A stretch of 64,000 nt of DNA, taken from positions 116,129 through 180,128 of the forward strand of contig JAFDZV010000011.1 of assembly GCA_018266795.1 (NCBI GenBank), in the 5' to 3' direction. The DNA is from Bacteroidota bacterium. Its GTDB lineage: Bacteria; Bacteroidota; Ignavibacteria; OLB7. Position numbers and translations under genes: made by a program. Every line of letters starts with the position of its first letter. Position 1 is the first letter of the stretch. Shown here one piece after another: positions 27,370-36,173 of the stretch. The notes beneath the pieces are model-generated. The model was not told the DNA's origin, ran no database searches, and was given only the letters and a program-made list of their open reading frames with translations.

Positions 27370-28440
27370 TCAGACCACGATCAACTTCTTCGGCGACGAG
27401 GTAAGAACGTCGCATCCGTCCGCGGTGATCGCGATGTCATCCTCGATGCGAACCCCGCAGCGCCCGGGTATATAGATCCCCGGCTCCACCGTCACCACCA
27501 TGCCCGGCTGAAGCTTCGTGTCGGAGTTGACGAAGGAGAGACGCGGCATCTCGTGTACGTCGATCCCCAGCCCATGCCCGGTGGAGTGGCCGAACTGGTC
27601 GCCGTAACCGGCGGCCTTGATGATGTCGCGGCAGGCATCGTCCACATGCTTCCCGGTAACACCGGCGCGTGCGGCGGCCACCCCCTTGATCTGCGCCTCC
27701 AGAACGATATCGTAGATCCTGCGTGCCTCGTCGCCCGGTGTTCCCACCGCGAACGTGCGCGTCATGTCGCTGTTCAACCCGTTGTAGGTAAACCCGAAGT
27801 CCAACGTCACCAGCTCCCCCTTGCGGATCTTCTTGGTGCTGGCACGACCGTGCGGCAGCGCTCCCCGTTCTCCGGAGGCAACGATGATGCCGAAGGCATC
27901 CCCCTCGGCGCCGAGCTTGCGCCCCATGTAGCCGATCTCAAGCGCCACTTCGTTCTCGCGCATGCCCGGCTTCACCATCCCGAGGATATGGCGATAGACC
28001 TTGGCCGCGATGTCCGCCGCCTTCCGAATGTCCGCGATCTCCTCCGGAGTCTTGATCATCACCAGATCGGTAACAAGCGAGCCGGTGGAAACCAGTTTCA
28101 CCTTCCTGAGGCGCTTCTTCACGTCCTCGAAGGCAGCCATGGTCACCGCCGCATCCTGAATGCCGATCGTCATGCCGGGCTCGACCAGCCGGTCCGCGAG
28201 CATGCGTTCGTAGGTCTTCGTGTCGATGATCCCCTTCACGCCGTTCACCAGCTCGGCGGTCAGCTGCTCGGCATAGCGGAAATCACTGAAGCATACCGCA
28301 TGCTTTCGCGTCACGAGAAGCACGGCTGCGCTCCCGGTGAAGCCGCAGAGATACCGCACGTGCGGCAGGTAGGTTACCACGATGCCATCGAGCGACCGTG
28401 CCTTGAGCAACTGACGAAGCTTGGTGATTCTGGATGTCAT
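27370..28440 (-). CDS. M24-family aminopeptidase P / Xaa-Pro dipeptidase
   Basis: A 356-residue metallopeptidase removing N-terminal residues before proline. The N-terminal creatinase-like domain (residues 1-125) starts MTSRITKLRQLLKA. The C-terminal pita-bread domain has all five metal ligands: Asp214 (LDFGF), Asp225 (NSDMTR), His289 (GHGLGIDVHE), Glu320 (VEPGIY) and Glu333 (RIEDD). His197 lies in the substrate region. Its ATG overlaps the upstream glycosyltransferase stop by 4 bp, so the two are translationally coupled. Confidence 0.95.
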   Translation of the reverse strand: MTSRITKLRQLLKARSLDGIVVTYLPHVRYLCGFTGSAAVLLVTRKHAVCFSDFRYAEQLTAELVNGVKGIIDTKTYERMLADRLVEPGMTIGIQDAAVTMAAFEDVKKRLRKVKLVSTGSLVTDLVMIKTPEEIADIRKAADIAAKVYRHILGMVKPGMRENEVALEIGYMGRKLGAEGDAFGIIVASGERGALPHGRASTKKIRKGELVTLDFGFTYNGLNSDMTRTFAVGTPGDEARRIYDIVLEAQIKGVAAARAGVTGKHVDDACRDIIKAAGYGDQFGHSTGHGLGIDVHEMPRLSFVNSDTKLQPGMVVTVEPGIYIPGRCGVRIEDDIAITADGCDVLTSSPKKLIVV

Positions 28441-29747
28441 GAGGCTGAATGCTGTTTGATTGTTGCTGTAATGTTGTCCAGTACTGCGGCCAACCGGCCC
28501 GTGAGGGTCCGGCGATCGTAGCGATCGATCTTCTCGCGATCTCCCTTCGGCATCTCACCCCGCGCATGGCGTTCGGTGAGGTCCGCAAGCACGGAGGCAA
28601 ACGCGTGATGATCCTCGGGATCGATCAGGAAGGTGTGATCGAAGGCGGCGAGCATCTCGCCAATCTCGTTCCGCGGTATCGCTGCGATGATCGGTTTGCC
28701 GCTCCCAAGATACTCGAACGCCTTCCCGGGCGATACGGTCTCGTATCCCTTGCGGCGTGCTCCGATGTTGAACCAGAGAACGTCCGCATTGCGCACCCAC
28801 TCCACCGAAACATTGTGCTCCACGTATCCGCAGTAGACAAGGCGATCGCCCACTCCCATCACGCGTCCCATCTCACGATACTCCTCCTGCACATAGCCCA
28901 CCATGTAGAAGCGAAGGCGAAGGTACACCTCCGGACGTTCATCACGAAGAAGCACGAGCGCCTTGAAGAGTATCAGGGGGTCTCGATCCTCGTAGAAGAT
29001 TCCGGTGTACACGATGTTCAGGCATCCGGGGTCCATCGGCGGCACGTGGCCAGTGGGCGGAGCCTGAAAGTCCGCGGAGTCGAATCCCTGCGATATCACG
29101 TGCATGCGCTCGGCTGCCGAAGGGTTGGCCTGCCTGCGCAGCAGCAGATCGCGCACGAATCGATTGGTAGTGATTACCGCATCGGCCTCGCGCACAACCA
29201 TGCGCTCCAGCGCTTCGTGGCGATGCCGGTGCCACGGCGTCCAGTAGATGTGAAAGGGATACTCCACCCACGCGTCGCGGAAATCGATCACCAGCGGCAA
29301 CCCCGTACGGCGCTTGATGTCCAGGCCGACCAGATGATCGGTATAGGGAGGAGCGGTTGAATAGACCGCATCGAAGGTTCCGAGATCCTTCTCCTCGAGA
29401 AACCTTCGAACCTGCTTGCGCCATCCGATCTTGTTATCGGGAACGAAAAAGAACTGGCTGACGCGGTTGAGGAATTTGCGCAGGCGTTCGTTCCGCAGCG
29501 AGATGGTGCGACGCGGCCCGACCATCGAGAAGATGCCGCCGGGAGGAGTGCGCCATATCTCGACATCCCGTTCCTCGAGCTCCGCGAGGAAGGAATCGTC
29601 GAATGCAAAATAGGCGTGCGGTGTGATCGTAAGCACTGTTGGCTTCCATCCGAACTCGCCGAGATACTTCACGAACTTCAACGTTCTCTGAATACCACTC
29701 AGCCCCATCGGGGGAAAGTAGTAGGCAATAACGAGAACGTGTTTCAT
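28437..29747 (-). CDS. Glycosyltransferase, GT4-like (group 1)
   Basis: A 436-residue glycosyltransferase with the same opening as its paralogue (VIAYYFPPMGLSGIQRTLKF) and a donor-binding half with VYTGIFYEDRDPLILFKAL and AFEYLGSGKPIIAAIP. The ATG at 29747 places the family core at residue 1; the upstream in-frame ATG at 29789 is unneeded. It is 85 bp downstream of guaB and overlaps the peptidase gene by 4 bp. Together with the second glycosyltransferase and the epimerase it probably acts in surface glycan synthesis; acceptor and sugar are unknown. Confidence 0.9.
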   Translation of the reverse strand: MKHVLVIAYYFPPMGLSGIQRTLKFVKYLGEFGWKPTVLTITPHAYFAFDDSFLAELEERDVEIWRTPPGGIFSMVGPRRTISLRNERLRKFLNRVSQFFFVPDNKIGWRKQVRRFLEEKDLGTFDAVYSTAPPYTDHLVGLDIKRRTGLPLVIDFRDAWVEYPFHIYWTPWHRHRHEALERMVVREADAVITTNRFVRDLLLRRQANPSAAERMHVISQGFDSADFQAPPTGHVPPMDPGCLNIVYTGIFYEDRDPLILFKALVLLRDERPEVYLRLRFYMVGYVQEEYREMGRVMGVGDRLVYCGYVEHNVSVEWVRNADVLWFNIGARRKGYETVSPGKAFEYLGSGKPIIAAIPRNEIGEMLAAFDHTFLIDPEDHHAFASVLADLTERHARGEMPKGDREKIDRYDRRTLTGRLAAVLDNITATIKQHSAS

Positions 29748-29832
29748 CAGTGAGGAGATGAGATCGCATGAGAACCACGAGGACACCATGCGGCCGGCGG
29801 AGTGTGGCCGGGGAGCACGGCACCCCTGCGTA

Positions 29833-31296
29833 CTAGAAGTAGTTCGGCGACTGCTTGGTCACCGTGATATCGTGCGGGTGCGACTCTCGAAGCCCGGCAG
29901 CGGTCATGCGTACGAACTGCGTCAGGGTTTTCATGTCGGTGATCGTGCCGCAGCCGCAGTACCCCATGGCCGCGCGAAGCCCGCCGATCATCTGATGAAT
30001 CACGTCCGCCACCGGCCCCTTGGAGGGGACACGCCCCTCGATTCCCTCCGGCACCAGCTTCGGCAGATCATCCTCCACATCCTGGAAGTAACGATCCGCA
30101 GATCCCTCCACCATCGCCCCGAGCGATCCCATCCCGCGATAGGTTTTGTAGGAACGTCCTTCGAGAAGAATCTTCTCACCGGGGGCCTCGTCCACACCGG
30201 CGAACATTCCGCCGATCATCACCGTATCGGCACCGGCCGCAATCGCCTTGGCAATGTCCCCCGTCTGCTTGATGCCGCCGTCCGCAATCACCGGCACGCC
30301 ATGCTGCGACGCCACCGCAGCCACCTCCATGACCGCCGTCAGCTGCGGAACGCCCACGCCGGCGATGACGCGCGTGGTGCAGATGGAGCCCGGGCCGATG
30401 CCAACCTTGAGACCATCGACGCCGGCCTCGATCAACGCCAGAGCCGCGTCGGCGGTGGCGATGTTGCCGGCAACCACCTCCAGCGTCGGGTGCGCCTTCT
30501 TCACGGCCGCTGCGGTGTTGATCACGCCGATGTGATGGCCGTGCGCGGTATCCACCACCACCAGATCCACACCCGCGCGCACCAGTGCCCCAACGCGGTC
30601 CAGCGTATCGCCGGTGACGCCAACGGCGGCGCCAACGCGCAGGCGGCCGTGAGAGTCCTTGGCAGCGTTCGGATGCTGCCGCTTCTTGCGGATATCCTTG
30701 AACGTGATCAATCCCTTCAGCACCCCTTCGCCGTCGACAACGGGAAGTTTCTCGATGCCATGCTTCTGAAGAATGGATTCCGCCTCGACGAGCGTGGTTC
30801 CAACAGGAGCGGTGATCAGGTTGCTCGAGGTCATCACCTCGCGGATCGGCTGGTTCTGGTCCGGCTGGAACCGGAGATCGCGGTTGGTGACGATGCCAAC
30901 CAGCTTGCCGCCGTGATCGACGATTGGCACACCGCTGATGGAAAACTTTCGCATCAACGAAAGCGCGTCGGCCACGCGGCTGTCCAGACCGAGAGTGATG
31001 GGATCGAGTATCATGCCGCTCTCCGAGCGCTTCACCCGCTGCACCTGTTCGGCCTGCTGCGCGATGGACATGTTCTTGTGAATGATGCCGATTCCTCCCT
31101 CGCGGGCAAGCGCCATCGCCATGGCGGAATCCGTCACCGTGTCCATCGCCGCCGAGAGGAGCGGGATGTGAAGCCGTATGCCGCGCGTGAGTTGCGTGGA
31201 CAGATCGGTTTCGCGTGGGAGAACGGAGCTGTATCGTGGAACGAGAAGTACGTCGTCGTACGTCAGGCCTTCGCCGAGGATCTTCGGGAAGTTCAT
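29833..31296 (-). CDS. guaB: Inosine-5'-monophosphate dehydrogenase
   Basis: NAD-dependent oxidation of IMP to XMP, the committed step to guanine nucleotides. The 487-residue length is standard. The barrel opens with [12 protein letters not shown]; two CBS domains occupy about residues 95-205; the catalytic loop is [19 protein letters not shown] (active-site Cys); the flap ends with [10 protein letters not shown]. The ATG at 31296 gives the standard N-terminus [15 protein letters not shown]. An earlier in-frame start at 31359 has no support. It heads the minus-strand run containing glycosyltransferases and purD. Confidence 0.97.
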   Translation of the reverse strand: MNFPKILGEGLTYDDVLLVPRYSSVLPRETDLSTQLTRGIRLHIPLLSAAMDTVTDSAMAMALAREGGIGIIHKNMSIAQQAEQVQRVKRSESGMILDPITLGLDSRVADALSLMRKFSISGVPIVDHGGKLVGIVTNRDLRFQPDQNQPIREVMTSSNLITAPVGTTLVEAESILQKHGIEKLPVVDGEGVLKGLITFKDIRKKRQHPNAAKDSHGRLRVGAAVGVTGDTLDRVGALVRAGVDLVVVDTAHGHHIGVINTAAAVKKAHPTLEVVAGNIATADAALALIEAGVDGLKVGIGPGSICTTRVIAGVGVPQLTAVMEVAAVASQHGVPVIADGGIKQTGDIAKAIAAGADTVMIGGMFAGVDEAPGEKILLEGRSYKTYRGMGSLGAMVEGSADRYFQDVEDDLPKLVPEGIEGRVPSKGPVADVIHQMIGGLRAAMGYCGCGTITDMKTLTQFVRMTAAGLRESHPHDITVTKQSPNYF

Positions 31297-31558
31297 AGCG
31301 GTCGGGCAGTCAGTCGATGGATGCGGGCATGGAGCCCTCGTGAAGGATACAAGCAACAAAGTTACCCAACCGGCCTTGGCTGCGCAAGGAACGGTTGTGG
31401 TTTGGATGTGACGAAATGCTCGCGCCGGTGTTCATCCCATGCGGGCGCACGGAATCCCGCCTGCAAAACCGAAGATGCATTGGGCCGTGCATGCGCCGCA
31501 CATGAGAATGCGGGTGGCACGTCGTCGCAACTTTTGTCGTAGCTTTGCGCCTTCAACA

Positions 31559-32464
31559 ATGGCCGACAGACGATACACGATCAATGCGTTCACCGTCAAG
31601 CTGGAAGCGCCTCCGGAGGAGGCTTCCACTGGCCTGATTCACTCCTCATCCACCGCCGGCATCGAGCGATCGGTAGACGAGTTACTGGCGTTTCTCGAAT
31701 CGAACGATGTCCATGCCACATTCTTCATCTCCGGGGAAATAGCGCAGAGTCTGCCGCAGACCGTGGCACGCGTTCGCGCTGCCGGCCATGAGATCGGCAT
31801 GCTTTCGCGCCGGTTCCACACGCCTCTGGATCAGCTGCTCCGCTTTCGCGAGGAGGTGGCGGCCACCAAGGAACGTCTGGAGGACCTGTGCGGACAGGAG
31901 GTGATCGGGTATCGCTCCACGCCGATCAGCAGCGGATGGCGTTCGCCGGCGATGCTCGAGACGCTGGTTCAGGAGGGCTTCCTCTACAGTTCCAGCACCT
32001 ACCCAAAGCAGAGCATCGCACCGGCCCTGATCAATGCGCATGTGAAGGCCTATCGGATGGTGACCGAGTCCGGCACGCTCTGGGAGCTTCCGCTTACCAC
32101 ATGGAGGCCGTTCGGCATCGGCATCCCGCAGGTGCGCACCGGGGGCGGAACGCGCCTGAGCGCGCTGCCGGCGTGGGTCTTTGCGCGCGGCGTGGAGGGG
32201 ATGAACCGTCACGGCGAGCCCGCAATACTCTACGTTCATTCCTGGGCGCTGGACAGCAATATCCACGACTACAGTTCGCTTCCGTTCCGCGAACGTCTTC
32301 TTACCTACGGCCCGCGCAAGGAGACACTGGAGAAACTCGGCGCGATCTTCCGGATGTTCCGGTTCGGCAGCATCCAGGAGGCCTTCGCATCACGCCTTAC
32401 TACGGAATCGAAGCGGCCAACGTCATCGCGCCGCACAAGCATCGTGCGCGCGGACACCGAATAG
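31559..32464 (+). CDS. Polysaccharide-deacetylase-fold protein without the catalytic aspartates
   Basis: A 301-residue protein with the layout of the NodB/DUF3473 deacetylases that process exopolysaccharide. Recognisable parts: ERSVDELLAFLESNDVHATF, the LPQTVARVRAAGHEIGML stretch, LEDLCGQEVIGYRSTPIS and LVQEGFLYSSSTYP. The metal-site residues have changed. The usual T-x-D-V-E-D motif reads TVKLEA (Lys14, Ala17), and the usual HEIASHGxxH reads HEIGMLSRRFH (His77, His87). It is therefore probably a non-hydrolytic, sugar-binding pseudoenzyme, or uses a different site. No signal peptide is seen. The ATG 31559 is the first that keeps homology. Confidence 0.85.
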   Translation: MADRRYTINAFTVKLEAPPEEASTGLIHSSSTAGIERSVDELLAFLESNDVHATFFISGEIAQSLPQTVARVRAAGHEIGMLSRRFHTPLDQLLRFREEVAATKERLEDLCGQEVIGYRSTPISSGWRSPAMLETLVQEGFLYSSSTYPKQSIAPALINAHVKAYRMVTESGTLWELPLTTWRPFGIGIPQVRTGGGTRLSALPAWVFARGVEGMNRHGEPAILYVHSWALDSNIHDYSSLPFRERLLTYGPRKETLEKLGAIFRMFRFGSIQEAFASRLTTESKRPTSSRRTSIVRADTE

Positions 32465-32633
32465 CCTTCGCTCCGCTCCGGCGGGCGCACTCCGGCGAGG
32501 AGCCGCACCGGGCAGTTGAACACCGGAGATCCCGGTGATTGGCCGTACTCCACACCGCACGGCCTACGGAGAGAATTCGTAGCTTTGTACCCTTCGGACA
32601 ACAACAATCGACTTACCCGCTGAAGCAAATCGT

Positions 32634-33149
32634 ATGCACGATACGTCCCATTCGCACGAGGTGATCGAGCAGATCCCCGGACAGATCGAGTTCTCGCCGG
32701 ATGAGCTGGCCCGAATCGAGAAGCTGAAGGCCCTGTACCCCAACCCCAAGTCCGCCATCATGCCGGTGCTCTGGATGGCCCAGAAGAAGTGGGGCTGGCT
32801 CTCGATCAATGTCATGCAGCTCGTTGCCGAGGTGATGAACCTCCCCTACTCCCATGTCTACGGCGTAGCATCGTTCTACACGATGTACTTCAAGAAGCCG
32901 ATGGGGCAGTATCACGTTCAGGTCTGCACCAATGTGAGCTGCATGCTGCTCGGTGGTGAGAAGATCTACGATCACGTGTGCCGGAAGTATGGCATCGGGC
33001 ACAACGAGCGCACCGCAGACGGCAAGTTCTCGCTGGAGGAAGTGGAGTGCATGGGAGCATGCGGCGGGGCGCCGATGGTGGCAATCAACGAGGATTACTA
33101 CGAAAACATCTCGATCGAGCGGCTGGACCAGATTCTTGACGCTCTTTAA
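32634..33149 (+). CDS. nuoE: NADH-quinone oxidoreductase subunit E (24-kDa, thioredoxin-like 2Fe-2S)
   Basis: A 171-residue complex I peripheral-arm subunit that binds the N1a [2Fe-2S] cluster. Helical start FSPDELARIEKLKALYPNPK, then VASFYTMYFKKPMGQYHVQVC. The four cluster cysteines are in CTNVSC and CMGAC (C-x4-C ... C-x3-C), followed by GGAPMVAINEDYYENI. The other nuo genes are not in the window, so the subunit is either encoded apart from the main operon or this is a local nuoE-type gene for another hydrogenase/dehydrogenase complex. The lack of nuoF next to it is notable. Confidence 0.95.
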   Translation: MHDTSHSHEVIEQIPGQIEFSPDELARIEKLKALYPNPKSAIMPVLWMAQKKWGWLSINVMQLVAEVMNLPYSHVYGVASFYTMYFKKPMGQYHVQVCTNVSCMLLGGEKIYDHVCRKYGIGHNERTADGKFSLEEVECMGACGGAPMVAINEDYYENISIERLDQILDAL

Positions 33150-33350
33150 TCAAGTTCCGCTTGCTATTGATCGGGGAATTCGCGTTTTTGCCCCCGTCGT
33201 AATGGGTATGGTAGTAGAGCGAAGAAGTTTCTTCGCCGTGTCGCCGACCGGATGAAACATTTTCAGGTTTCGGCAGTCACAAAGAGCAGATTGCGATGTC
33301 GTTCTACTACACGACTTCCGAGTTACACGAAACGCGATGGCGATGACATT

Positions 33351-33767
33351 ATGAGACCGCGTACAACATCTTCCAACAGGCATCGGCTGAGCGGCTTCAT
33401 TGCCGCACTGGCCTTGATGCTGGCCATTCCGGCCGCACTGGGTGCGGCTACGATTGGTGGCGAGATTGGTGGTAGTGAGGGCCCTCGTGCCGTAGGCATT
33501 CCTGCACGCGTCTTTCTGGACCAGAACTATCCGAACCCATTCAATCCTTCCACGCTGATTCGTTTCGGCCTCCCGGAGGGATCGTATGTACGGCTCACGA
33601 TTCACACGCTTCTGGGCACGCCGGTGAAGGTGGTGGTGGATGGCTGGCAGGATGCCGGCGTTTACGTACTGGACTTCTCGGCGCAGGATCTTCCCTCGGG
33701 CGTCTACTTCTACCGACTCGAAACAGACTTCGGAACGCTGACGCGGAGAATGACGATCTCCAAGTAA
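33351..33767 (+). CDS. Tiny secreted protein consisting almost only of a T9SS sorting domain
   Basis: A 138-residue protein. Residues 1-32 are a Sec signal peptide (FIAALALMLAIPAALGA). About 20 small/charged residues follow, and then the type A T9SS C-terminal domain runs from about residue 54 to the end (VFLDQNYPNPFNPSTLIRF ... DLPSGVYFYRLETDF ... ISK). There is no cargo domain. The ATG 33351 is required for the signal peptide; the ORF upstream to 33252 is not. It heads a three-gene group with two Rieske-CTD genes, and is followed by a strong hairpin terminator, so it is its own transcription unit. Confidence 0.8.
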   Translation: MRPRTTSSNRHRLSGFIAALALMLAIPAALGAATIGGEIGGSEGPRAVGIPARVFLDQNYPNPFNPSTLIRFGLPEGSYVRLTIHTLLGTPVKVVVDGWQDAGVYVLDFSAQDLPSGVYFYRLETDFGTLTRRMTISK

Positions 33768-33794
33768 GCCTGCCGTATACAGAACGTTCATATG

Positions 33795-33832
33795 CCCGGG
33801 CCGCGCACGAATTGCGCGGCCCGGGTCGTTTT
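33795..33832 (+). terminator. Rho-independent terminator
   Basis: CCCGGGCCGCGC (33795-33806) and GCGCGGCCCGGG (33814-33825) form a perfect 12-bp stem with a 7-nt loop, followed by TCGTTTTC. It closes the sorting-domain-only gene. Confidence 0.85.
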
Positions 33833-34056
33833 CCGGAATCCGGCCGTTCGATATCACACCTGTCCTGAAGCTCCGTTCATTTCGTCCTAGCTCGAATTCC
33901 GTGTTCCGATGCATATTTGTCGGAACGCCGATATCCGCCAAGATGTCGATCGCCCACTGCCATGTCGATCCGAACTGTCTGGCTCCCCCGAACCTTCAGC
34001 GGCCTGTCATCGGTGCTTGCAGGTCCCTATCAGTAATTGTGATGGAGTCCCTCACC

Positions 34057-34887
34057 ATGTCCTCGTCATCATTGGAACGACGACGCTTCCTTCGCAACAG
34101 CCTTGGCCTGGTTGTTGTTGCGTGCGGCTCGCCACGGACCGTTCTCGGCAGACTCACCCCCACGCTCTCGGTCACCGAATCCGGTTCGATCCTTGCAACC
34201 TACATCCTTCACCTGGCCGATTACCCGACGCTCGACAGCGTCGGCGGATCGGTAAAGCTGACGCAGCCCAACCTTCTTCAACTCAATCCGGACCATCGCT
34301 ATTACGGATCGACCGCGAAGCCCTTCCCGATTGCCGTTACGCGGGTAGCCGAGGCCGGCACGGATGCTTTCGTAGCGGTTTCAACCTACTGCACGCATGG
34401 AGCCGGCTATCAGCTTCGCGACTATGACCCGATCAACGGCGTCTTCGTCTGCCCGCACCAGGGCTCAACGTTCAAGGCGGACGGCACGCATGTAGTCGTG
34501 TCCAGAACGCCGAACGTGGGTAACCTCCGCAAGTTTACCGCAACCTACGATGAGGCCGCCGGAACGATAACGCTCGGGAACGTTCTCCAGATTGCAGGGA
34601 TCGAGCAGCACGCAGGCGGAGAGAACGGATTGTTCCTGGCCCCCTGCCTGCCGAATCCCGTGACATCATCCGCAACGTTCAGCTACGGGCTTCCGGCTCG
34701 GTGCGCAGTACACCTTGCGCTCTACGGCATGAATGGAACGGTGGCGCGGCAGATCGTTGAGGAAACACAGGAGGCAGGCGTTCACAGCGCAGACTTCAAT
34801 GCAGACGGCCTCCCCTCCGGAACCTATTTCTTCCGGCTTGCAACGTCGTTCGGAACGCTGACGCAGCAGGTGGAGATAGTACGATAG
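34057..34887 (+). CDS. Tat-exported Rieske-like protein with T9SS sorting domain, paralogue 1
   Basis: A 276-residue protein. Start ATG 34057 is supported by GGAG 9 bp upstream. Tat signal ERRRFLRNSLGLVVVACGS. Rieske-like domain at about 48-175: box 1 is YCTHG (Cys112, His114), box 2 is VCPHQGSTF (Cys132, His134, Gln135). In canonical Rieske domains box 2 is C-x-x-H, so the ligand His is one residue early and the normal position is Gln. The disulfide cysteines are also absent. Residues 190-276 are a T9SS CTD (PNPVTSSATF; LPSGTYFFRL) with a degenerate N-terminal motif. It should be a cell-surface or released protein after crossing via Tat. Cluster content is uncertain. Confidence 0.85.
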   Translation: MSSSSLERRRFLRNSLGLVVVACGSPRTVLGRLTPTLSVTESGSILATYILHLADYPTLDSVGGSVKLTQPNLLQLNPDHRYYGSTAKPFPIAVTRVAEAGTDAFVAVSTYCTHGAGYQLRDYDPINGVFVCPHQGSTFKADGTHVVVSRTPNVGNLRKFTATYDEAAGTITLGNVLQIAGIEQHAGGENGLFLAPCLPNPVTSSATFSYGLPARCAVHLALYGMNGTVARQIVEETQEAGVHSADFNADGLPSGTYFFRLATSFGTLTQQVEIVR

Positions 34888-34977
34888 CGCCTTGTCCAGA
34901 CTTAGTCCGACAATCTTGTTCTTGCCGGTCGCGAACGATCGGCTCTCAGAACAGTCACTCAGACGGAGCCTCGTTTG

Positions 34978-35030
34978 AAAACGGGAACGTTCGCACCAGG
35001 TTGAACAACGTGGCGCGGACGTTCCCGTTC
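34978..35030 (+). terminator. Hairpin terminator between the two Rieske-CTD genes
   Basis: AACGGGAACGT near 34979 pairs with ACGTTCCCGTT near 35019-35029 over a long loop. A short T-containing run follows (CGCGTTTC). It lies 90 bp after the first Rieske-CTD stop. Confidence 0.55.
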
Positions 35031-35213
35031 GCGTTTCAGGGAACGATTCACACCGGCGGGGGATCGCGTCGGGAACCATCAGCGATGCCGGAGGCTCCAA
35101 CACATTGCTCGCGGCGTGACGATTCACGCGGCAAATGGGTCGATCGAATATAGATTGTCCGGTGTTCCGGCAACCTCATGGCCAATTCGAACAACAGCAA
35201 ACGGATCCCCCCG

Positions 35214-36044
35214 ATGTCCCTCTCCTCCTCGCGCCGAGACTTTCTTCGGAATGCAATGAGCGTAGTGGTGCTTGCCTCCACCAGTCCTCTGATCGCTATC
35301 GGCAAGCTTACCCCGAGCATCCGGCAGACCGAATCGGGTCAGCTTGTTGCCACATATACGATTCTGCTGAACGACTACCCCGCGCTGCAGCCGGTGGGTG
35401 GATCCGTGAAGCTCACCAACCCGGATCAGCTTCTGCTCAATCCCGACCACGTGGAGCGCCACGGCTTCAGCGGGAAGGATTTCCCGATCGCCGTGACACG
35501 TGTTGCCGAAAGCGGCTCCGATGCCTTCAAGGCAGTCTCCACGTACTGCACGCACGGTTTCGACTTCCAGCTCAACGACTACAATCCCATCCTCGGCCAG
35601 TTCATCTGTCCGCACAAGGGCTCCACGTTTCTGGCCGACGGCACCCATGTGGACAAGTCCAACACGCCGCCGGTTGGTGACCTGCGAAAGTTTCCGGCAA
35701 CGTACAACGAGGCGCTTGGAGCGATCACGCTGGACAAGGTGCTTGGCGTGGAGGAGATCGAGAACATCGGCGGCGTCCCGACGGAGCTTTTTCTGGAGCA
35801 GAATTATCCGAACCCGTTCAACCCGACAACGCTTATCCGCTACGGCCTCCCAGCCCGTGCTTATGTGGAGCTGACGCTGCATACCCTGGACGGCCGAATC
35901 ATCGAGACGCTGGTTGCGGAGGATCAGGATGCGGGAACGTATGTGATGAACTATTCCGCCGATACGGTTCCATCCGGCACCTACTTCTACCGTCTGCGCG
36001 CGATGGGCCGATCGCTGACACGCCGGATGATTGTGGCGAAGTGA
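35214..36044 (+). CDS. Tat-exported Rieske-like protein with T9SS sorting domain, paralogue 2
   Basis: Exactly 276 residues, aligning without gaps through the key regions with paralogue 1. Start ATG 35214 (MSLSSSRRDF) is chosen by that alignment; ATG 35178 would add 12 residues. Tat signal SRRDFLRNAMSVVVLAS. Box 1 YCTHGFDF (Cys112, His114); box 2 ICPHKGSTF (Cys132, His134, Lys135), the same displaced-His variant as the neighbour. The CTD is canonical (LFLEQNYPNPFNPTTLIRYG; VPSGTYFYRLRAM). A terminator follows at 36087-36128. Predicted cell-surface location; redox role probable but unproven. Confidence 0.88.
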   Translation: MSLSSSRRDFLRNAMSVVVLASTSPLIAIGKLTPSIRQTESGQLVATYTILLNDYPALQPVGGSVKLTNPDQLLLNPDHVERHGFSGKDFPIAVTRVAESGSDAFKAVSTYCTHGFDFQLNDYNPILGQFICPHKGSTFLADGTHVDKSNTPPVGDLRKFPATYNEALGAITLDKVLGVEEIENIGGVPTELFLEQNYPNPFNPTTLIRYGLPARAYVELTLHTLDGRIIETLVAEDQDAGTYVMNYSADTVPSGTYFYRLRAMGRSLTRRMIVAK

Positions 36045-36086
36045 CGCCAGCGGCGCTCCGCCGACAATCATCAACATGGCATCAAT

Positions 36087-36128
36087 GCGAAGGGGACGCT
36101 CCGCACGGGAACGTCCCCTTCTCGCTTT
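36087..36128 (+). terminator. Rho-independent-type terminator
   Basis: GCGAAGGGGACG (36087-36098) pairs with CGTCCCCTT and CGC (36112-36125), followed by TTTC. It ends the Rieske-CTD transcript. Confidence 0.65.
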
Positions 36129-36173
36129 CAAAACAATCGCAGCCTGCACGCAGGCGGAACGGCCCATCGGCGC

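Noticed and set aside
29758-31542. Long plus-strand frame opposite guaB
   Set aside because: It overlaps guaB end to end, has composition typical of a mirror frame (Arg/His/Gly) and no motif.
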